Source: Pseudomonadota bacterium (GTDB lineage: Bacteria > Pseudomonadota > Gammaproteobacteria > Enterobacterales > Enterobacteriaceae). Taken from it: a DNA stretch of 10,258 bases. The notes beneath the pieces are model-generated. The model ran no database searches, was not told the DNA's origin, and saw nothing but the letters and a program-made list of their open reading frames with translations. A program made the position numbers and the translations under genes. Location: NCBI GenBank assembly GCA_023425455.1, contig JAFACP010000394.1, positions 1 to 10,258 of the forward strand, in the 5' to 3' direction. The stretch's first letter is position 1, and every line of letters starts with the position of its first letter. Shown in pieces: positions 6,622 to 10,258 of the stretch.

Positions 6622-7305
6622 TTAGAAAGAGTAAGCCACACCTAAACGGAAGCGTGTCTGACGTTCGTCGCTTTGTTTAACGCCCACGTTACCCACTTCA
6701 ACATAGGGTGCCCAGTTTTTATCCCACTTATAAGCCAGCTTCGCGTTGTACTCATTGGAATAATCTTTGTTGTTATTACGGATCATGCCTTCTGAACTTT
6801 TGGCATAGACATAGTTCAGCTCCGTACGCCAGTCGCCTAACACCCAGCCTACCCACGCATCGCCACGGTTGACTTTATCGTCTTCTTTATTTGTGCTTGA
6901 CGGGTAACGGGTATATTCATAGCGGTAACGTGCAGCAACGTAGATACCGCTGTCGAAGCTATATTGCAGGCGCAGGTTAGGCTTATAGATGGTGCGACTG
7001 TCATTACTCTCAATGGTAAATGCCGGGGTCACAGAGAAGTTGTTGGTCGCTTTCCACAGCCAGTTAATTTGTTCTTCGTGACCATTACCGACCACATCAG
7101 AAAAAGGCTGATCGGCTTTATCACCGCCTGATTTCCATTTAGCCTCAACGGAAAAACCAAAACCATTGGCAAAACGATGAGAGACGGAAACGCGATCGGC
7201 GTTGGAGCCGCTGTCGATGTATTCATGACGCAGATCGACAGTCACTGCCTGAGCCGCGAAAGACGCACCAATAAGAGAAGCAAGGACCAGAGATTTCTTA
7301 AACAT
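6622..7305 (-). CDS. kdgM: Oligogalacturonate-specific outer-membrane porin KdgM
   Basis: KdgM-family porins are monomeric 12-stranded beta-barrels that let acidic oligosaccharides, here oligogalacturonides, cross the outer membrane. The 227-residue product has a classic signal peptide (MFKKS followed by a hydrophobic core and SFAAQA, cleaved after residue 20), mature start VTVDLRHEYIDSGS, alternating aromatic and charged strands (YVAARYRYEYTRYP, WRTELNYVYAKSS), and a C-terminal YSF whose last Phe is the outer-membrane assembly signal. This length and the DLRHEY start fit the KdgM/NanC family. NanC-type sialate specificity cannot be excluded from sequence alone, but the surrounding pectin genes favour oligogalacturonides. 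GAGGG precedes the ATG at 7305. A KdgR-like box and a CRP-like site lie upstream. It converges on ogl. Confidence 0.93.
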   Translation of the reverse strand: MFKKSLVLASLIGASFAAQAVTVDLRHEYIDSGSNADRVSVSHRFANGFGFSVEAKWKSGGDKADQPFSDVVGNGHEEQINWLWKATNNFSVTPAFTIESNDSRTIYKPNLRLQYSFDSGIYVAARYRYEYTRYPSSTNKEDDKVNRGDAWVGWVLGDWRTELNYVYAKSSEGMIRNNNKDYSNEYNAKLAYKWDKNWAPYVEVGNVGVKQSDERQTRFRLGVAYSF

Positions 7306-7318
7306 GAAAAAACCCTCA

Positions 7319-7337
7319 ATTAAAATAACGTTTCGTT
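7319..7337. promoter_or_regulatory. KdgR-like box upstream of kdgM
   Basis: On the minus strand this reads AACGAAACGTTATTTTAAT. The left arm (AACGAAAC) is the same as in the strong kduI box and the right arm is degenerate. It lies 14 bp upstream of the kdgM start codon. A further GAAAC half-site is at 7401-7405 (minus). Control by KdgR is likely by analogy with Dickeya kdgM. Confidence 0.5.
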
Positions 7338-7422
7338 TTTATGGAATTGCAGTTTATTTTTTATAAAGCGCTATTTTAGTGACCGGGATCGTAATTATTT
7401 GTTTCAATTTTTTTGGCAAAGA

Positions 7423-7459
7423 CGGACGTGACCCCCATCAACAAAAAAGGGGGTGTCCG
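7423..7459. other. Long inverted repeat upstream of kdgM
   Basis: CGGAC (7423-7427) and ACCCCC (7431-7436), separated by a 3-nt bulge, pair with GGGGGT (7449-7454) and GTCCG (7455-7459), for 11 bp around a 12-nt AT-rich loop. Neither strand has a T-run directly after it, so it is not an ordinary terminator. It lies about 120-155 bp upstream of the kdgM start, where a regulator could act. Its function is unknown. Confidence 0.5.
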
Positions 7460-7468
7460 GTTGAATTT

Positions 7469-7484
7469 CACGAGGGAGATCACA
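7469..7484 (-). promoter_or_regulatory. Possible CRP-cAMP site upstream of kdgM
   Basis: On the minus strand, TGTGATCTCCCTCGTG has a perfect left arm TGTGA and only 2 of 5 matches in the right arm. Dickeya kdgM is CRP-activated, which makes the site plausible, but the match is modest. The stretch from here to 7576 shows nothing else. Confidence 0.35.
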
Positions 7485-7576
7485 TCAAAAACATAGCGTA
7501 AGCAATAATTAGCGCCGCAAGGATCCATCGGCCGCAGAAAACAACGTTGATAAGCGTAATGAGGACGTCAGGCGAT

Positions 7577-7602
7577 AAAAAACCTTCCGGTGGAAGGTTT
7601 TT
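7577..7602. terminator. Bidirectional intrinsic terminator after yqeF
   Basis: AAAAACCTTCC and GGAAGGTTTTT form a stem of 6 GC-rich plus 5 A-T pairs around GGT, giving a T-run on either strand. It ends yqeF transcription on the minus strand, 22 bp past the stop, and could also stop plus-strand transcripts from the kdgM side. Confidence 0.85.
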
Positions 7603-7624
7603 GGTCGGTCAGGATAAGCATGTA

Positions 7625-8803
7625 TTAGCGTTCAATGGCCAGCGCCACTCCCTGCCCGCCGCCGATACAGAGCGTTGCCAGCCCTTTGCGGGCGTTTCGC
7701 TTCTTCATCTCATGCACCAGCGACACCAGGATCCGGCAGCCGGAGGCACCGATAGGATGGCCAAGGGCAATCGCCCCTCCGTTGACATTGACCCGCAGCG
7801 GATCCCACTCCAGCATTTTACCGACCGAAATGGCCTGCGCCGCAAATGCCTCGTTCACTTCGATCAGATCAACATCGCCCAGCGCCCAGCCTGCGCGCTC
7901 CAGACAGCGACGGGTCGCATAGACCGGCGCGATCCCCATCAGCGCCGGATCAACCCCAACGCTGGCAAACGCCTTAATGCGCGCAAGCACCGGCAGATCA
8001 AGCTCCAGCGCTTTGCTCTCGCTCATCATCATCACCGCCGCCGCGCCATCGTTAATGGAAGAGGCATTCCCCGCGGTCACCGAACCGAGGGTTTCAAAAG
8101 CCGGGTTGAGCTTTGCCAGCCCTTCGGCGCTGGCATCGGTCCGCGGCTGCTCGTCGGTATCGACGACCCGCGCTTCACCGCTGTGCTGCCGGGTGCTGAC
8201 CGGGACGATTTCATCGCGAAAACGTCCGGAATCGATCGCGGCACGTGCCTTTTGCTGCGAACTCAGCGCGTACGCGTCCTGCAGCTCGCGGCTGATACCG
8301 TATTCACGCGCCAGATTCTCAGCCGTCACGCCCATATGGTAATCGTTGAACGCGTCCCACAACCCGTCGTGCACCAGGCTGTCGAGGAGCTGGCTGTTAC
8401 CCAGCTGCGCGCCGGTTCGGCTGTCGGTCAACACGTGTGGGGCGCGGCTCATATTCTCCTGTCCGCCGGCAATCACCACGTCCGCTTCACCGCACTGAAT
8501 CGCCTGGGTAGCGAGATGCAACGCCTTCAGACCGGAGCCGCAGACATCGTTGATGGTGATCGCGGAAACCGTATTCGGCAGGCCGCCTTTCAGCGCTGCC
8601 TGACGGGCAGGGTTTTGCCCCGCGCCGGCGGTTAACACCTGCCCGAGGATCACTTCGTCGATCTCATGCGCGGCGATACCGCTGCGTTCAATCAACGCCC
8701 TGACCACCACGCTGCCCAGCTCAACAGCAGAGTGACGCGCAAGCGCTCCCTGAAAACAGCCGATAGCCGTACGTAGCGCACCCACTATAACGACATCTTT
8801 CAT
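7625..8803 (-). CDS. yqeF: Acetyl-CoA C-acetyltransferase (thiolase) YqeF
   Basis: This is a predicted cytoplasmic biosynthetic-type thiolase, which condenses two acetyl-CoA to acetoacetyl-CoA or does the reverse. The 392 residues are nearly colinear with E. coli YqeF. Catalytic Cys88 lies in NDVCGSG, His349 in GHPIG and Cys379 in LCIGGGQG, with NEAF at 317-320, so the active site is complete. I chose the ATG at 8803 ([12 protein letters not shown], as in E. coli), preceded by AGAGG at about 5 nt. Two GTG codons just upstream (8809 and 8806) are possible but less likely starts. It ends at a bidirectional terminator. The physiological role of YqeF is unsettled. The position next to kduI-kduD is as in K-12 apart from the inserted ogl-kdgM pair. 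Confidence 0.95.
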   Translation of the reverse strand: MKDVVIVGALRTAIGCFQGALARHSAVELGSVVVRALIERSGIAAHEIDEVILGQVLTAGAGQNPARQAALKGGLPNTVSAITINDVCGSGLKALHLATQAIQCGEADVVIAGGQENMSRAPHVLTDSRTGAQLGNSQLLDSLVHDGLWDAFNDYHMGVTAENLAREYGISRELQDAYALSSQQKARAAIDSGRFRDEIVPVSTRQHSGEARVVDTDEQPRTDASAEGLAKLNPAFETLGSVTAGNASSINDGAAAVMMMSESKALELDLPVLARIKAFASVGVDPALMGIAPVYATRRCLERAGWALGDVDLIEVNEAFAAQAISVGKMLEWDPLRVNVNGGAIALGHPIGASGCRILVSLVHEMKKRNARKGLATLCIGGGQGVALAIER

Positions 8804-8842
8804 CACCACCTCTGTGCAAAATGACAGGACGATAGTAGAGGA

Positions 8843-8869
8843 TTGTTATCAACAATTAACGCAATTGTT
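8843..8869. promoter_or_regulatory. Overlapping inverted repeats upstream of yqeF
   Basis: TTGTTATCAACAA (8843-8855) and AACAATT-AACGC-AATTGTT (8851-8869, two perfect 7-bp arms) overlap by five bases, 40-66 bp upstream of the yqeF start. A minus-strand -10-like TACTAT (8838-8833) lies next to them. The first repeat fits the T-N11-A pattern of LysR-type operators. Which protein binds is unknown; the adjacent LysR-family regulator is one candidate. Confidence 0.45.
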
Positions 8870-8870
8870 T

Positions 8871-8891
8871 AAAAAAAGTGAGTTTTGTCAC
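8871..8891 (-). terminator. Weak terminator-like hairpin after the LysR gene
   Basis: On the minus strand, GTGA, the loop CAAAAC and TCAC are followed by seven T residues, 4 nt past the stop of the LysR-family gene. The stem is only 4 bp, so read-through into yqeF is possible. Confidence 0.4.
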
Positions 8892-8895
8892 ACGA

Positions 8896-9762
8896 TTAGC
8901 GAGCGTCCTGCAGATACTGCCGCAGCCAGCTGCCAGCCACCCCGGGCGGGGAACGTTTATTCCAGAGCAGGTCGATCGCTATCGAACGCGGCCAGCCGGG
9001 AACATCCAGCTGCGTCAGCGATTTCGCGGCGGCAAACTCCTCCACCAGCGCACAGGGCAACGCACACCAGCCAAATCCCTGCACCGCCATACTCAAGAGT
9101 AACAGGTAATTCGGCGCTGACCAGACCGGGCCAGGTGCCAGCGACGGTTCGCGTTCGAGGTAGGTGTTGAGACGCAGCTCGCGCCAGCCGTGCAGCTCAT
9201 CGGCCTGAATTGCGCGCTGCCCGGCCAGAGGGTGAGTGGTGGAAACATAAATCGCCATTCGGGTCTGCATCGAGAGACGGGTTGCGCCGATCCCCGTCGG
9301 GTAGCTTTCCCGCGCCTCGGTCAGGCCAATCTGCGCCCGCTCCTTCTGCAGCAGATCGATAACGTCCTCCTCTTCCCCAATCAGGCACTCGAATTCCGTA
9401 TGCGGGAAGCGCTGATCAAACTGGTTCATCAGATCTTCCAGCACGTCCGGGTTCAGGGTATCGGAAAGAACAAACGTCAGCCGCGCCTCGGTCTGCGCGC
9501 TTAAGGAGACCGCCAGCTCGTCAAGCCGCGCGCTGGCGGCGAGGATCGACTGCACATAGCCCAGCACCTGCTCCCCCTGAGCGGTCAGCACCGGGTGGCG
9601 CGATGAGCGATCGAAAAGCTCAAAGCCTAAATCCGCCTCCAGGTTGGCAATCGCCGTGCTGATAGTGGACTGGCTTTTACGCAGCCGACGCGCTGCGGCA
9701 GAAAAAGAGCCTGCGGCAACGGTCTCGACAAATGCGGTGAGAGCTTCCGGAGAGTAGCGCAT
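8896..9762 (-). CDS. LysR-family transcriptional regulator
   Basis: This 288-residue protein has the standard LysR layout. A winged helix-turn-helix covers about residues 5-60 (ALTAFVETVAAGSFSAAARR, QSTISTAIANLEADLGFELFDRSSR), followed by a linker helix and a two-lobed effector domain from about 90 onward (LTFVLSDTLNPDVLEDLM; WCALPCALVEEF near the C-terminus). The ATG at 9762 lacks a good ribosome binding site, but MRYSPEALTAFVETV is a usual LysR start. It is divergent, by 103 bp, from a PACE efflux gene, the arrangement known for AceR-AceI in Acinetobacter, so it most likely controls that gene. It is followed at 92 bp by yqeF in the same direction, with only a weak terminator between. The effector is unknown. 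Confidence 0.9.
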   Translation of the reverse strand: MRYSPEALTAFVETVAAGSFSAAARRLRKSQSTISTAIANLEADLGFELFDRSSRHPVLTAQGEQVLGYVQSILAASARLDELAVSLSAQTEARLTFVLSDTLNPDVLEDLMNQFDQRFPHTEFECLIGEEEDVIDLLQKERAQIGLTEARESYPTGIGATRLSMQTRMAIYVSTTHPLAGQRAIQADELHGWRELRLNTYLEREPSLAPGPVWSAPNYLLLLSMAVQGFGWCALPCALVEEFAAAKSLTQLDVPGWPRSIAIDLLWNKRSPPGVAGSWLRQYLQDAR

Positions 9763-9765
9763 AAA

Positions 9766-9823
9766 GTATCTATTTTATCGATGGATACCATCTTTTATAT
9801 ATCATCTTTAACGATAAAAATAG
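9766..9823. promoter_or_regulatory. Operator-like inverted repeats between the LysR gene and the efflux gene
   Basis: GATGGATACCATC (9780-9792) is a 13-bp palindrome with 5-bp arms. It is flanked by CTATTTTATCG (9770-9780) and CGATAAAAATAG (9812-9823), an inverted pair differing by one base. GTATC (9766-9770) also mirrors GATAC (9784-9788). The region is AT-rich and should hold both divergent promoters, though I could not fix -35/-10 pairs. Nested symmetric sites of this kind suit a LysR-type regulator. Confidence 0.5.
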
Positions 9824-9865
9824 GCCGCAACAACGCCCATACCGGCGAATCAACGAGGTCAGGTT

Positions 9866-10258
9866 ATGCAACATCAGGATCCACGCCAACGAAAACTGCC
9901 GGAGCGACTCTTCCATGCGCTCTGCTTTGAAGGAATTGCCACCGCGATCCTCGCCCCGACCGCGGCATGGTTAATGCAACGCCCGGTGCTGGAGATGGGC
10001 GGGCTGACGATTATCCTGGCCACCACCGCGATGCTCTGGAACATTATCTATAACATCGGTTTCGACCGTTTCTGGCCCGCACAGCGCGTGGTGCGAACGG
10101 CTAAAGTCCGCGCCCTGCACGCGCTGGGATTCGAGTGCGGTTTTATTGTCACAGGCGTAGCGATTGTCTCCGCCGTACTGGGCGTCACGCTGCTGCAGGC
10201 CTTTACGCTGGAGCTTGGCTTCTTCCTGTTCTTCCTGCCCTACACCATGCTCTTTAAC
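9866..10258 (+). CDS. PACE-family multidrug efflux transporter, 5' part
   Basis: These are the first 131 codons of a gene that continues past the right edge. PACE (proteobacterial antimicrobial compound efflux) proteins are small, four-helix inner-membrane proton antiporters that export compounds such as chlorhexidine and short polyamines. The translation shows the family's two tandem bacterial-transmembrane-pair units: RLFHALCFEG (14-23) and RALHALGFEC (82-91) repeat the R-x-x-HA-x-x-FE motif, and WNIIYNIGFDRFW (58-70) matches the WN-x-x-(Y/F)N motif. Glu22 in helix 1 corresponds to the proton-coupling Glu15 of AceI. Four hydrophobic segments are seen, the fourth near the edge. GAGG (9855-9858) precedes the ATG by 7 nt. 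The divergent LysR gene is its likely regulator. Substrate cannot be inferred. Confidence 0.9.
   Translation, partial: MQHQDPRQRKLPERLFHALCFEGIATAILAPTAAWLMQRPVLEMGGLTIILATTAMLWNIIYNIGFDRFWPAQRVVRTAKVRALHALGFECGFIVTGVAIVSAVLGVTLLQAFTLELGFFLFFLPYTMLFN

Noticed and set aside
7547..8635. Long plus-strand open frame of 362 codons opposite yqeF
   Set aside because: It is rich in R, H, Q and A with no recognisable domain, begins in a terminator region, and lies antisense to a clear thiolase with an intact active site.

Overview
The window looks like a chromosomal segment of an enterobacterium close to Enterobacter and its relatives. I judge this from near-verbatim similarity, from memory, of AraE, KduD, KduI and YqeF to the E. 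coli K-12 proteins, from the araE-kduD-kduI-yqeF order that K-12 also has, and from enterobacterial operator types (AraC, CRP and KdgR boxes). No RNA genes, insertion sequences, phage genes or CRISPR arrays were seen. Every base belongs to a recognisable gene or to an intergenic region with identifiable control signals.

Layout from left to right. (1) Positions 1-1412 hold a divergent pair: the N-terminal end of an oligosaccharide:H+ symporter of the LacY/CscB type on the minus strand, and a LacI-family repressor resembling CscR on the plus strand. Two identical 12-bp palindromes and a CRP-like site lie between them. (2) araE (arabinose:H+ symporter, minus strand) converges on the repressor gene and overlaps it by the 4-bp palindrome CTAG. 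Its upstream region has a consensus AraC I1 half-site, an I2-like half-site overlapping the -35, and a CRP site. (3) kduD and kduI (minus strand) form an operon with a clear intrinsic terminator and a promoter flanked by KdgR boxes. (4) ogl (plus strand) is divergent from kduI. kdgM (minus strand) converges on ogl, with a separate terminator for each gene. In K-12 this ogl-kdgM pair is absent and kduI is followed directly by yqeF. (5) yqeF (thiolase, minus strand) is followed by a LysR-family regulator (minus strand). The regulator is divergent from a PACE-family efflux gene that runs off the right edge.

Together, kdgM, ogl, kduI and kduD make a pectin-fragment pathway. KdgM lets oligogalacturonides across the outer membrane. 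Ogl splits the unsaturated disaccharide in the cytoplasm. KduI isomerises 5-keto-4-deoxyuronate to 2,5-diketo-3-deoxygluconate, and KduD reduces that to 2-keto-3-deoxygluconate (KDG). The inner-membrane importer (TogMNAB or TogT), KdgK/KdgA and the KdgR repressor are not in the window and would have to be encoded elsewhere. The rest is a set of sugar-uptake and efflux genes with their local regulators. I found no clear sign of an undescribed system. The unexplained items are short inverted repeats in the regulatory regions.
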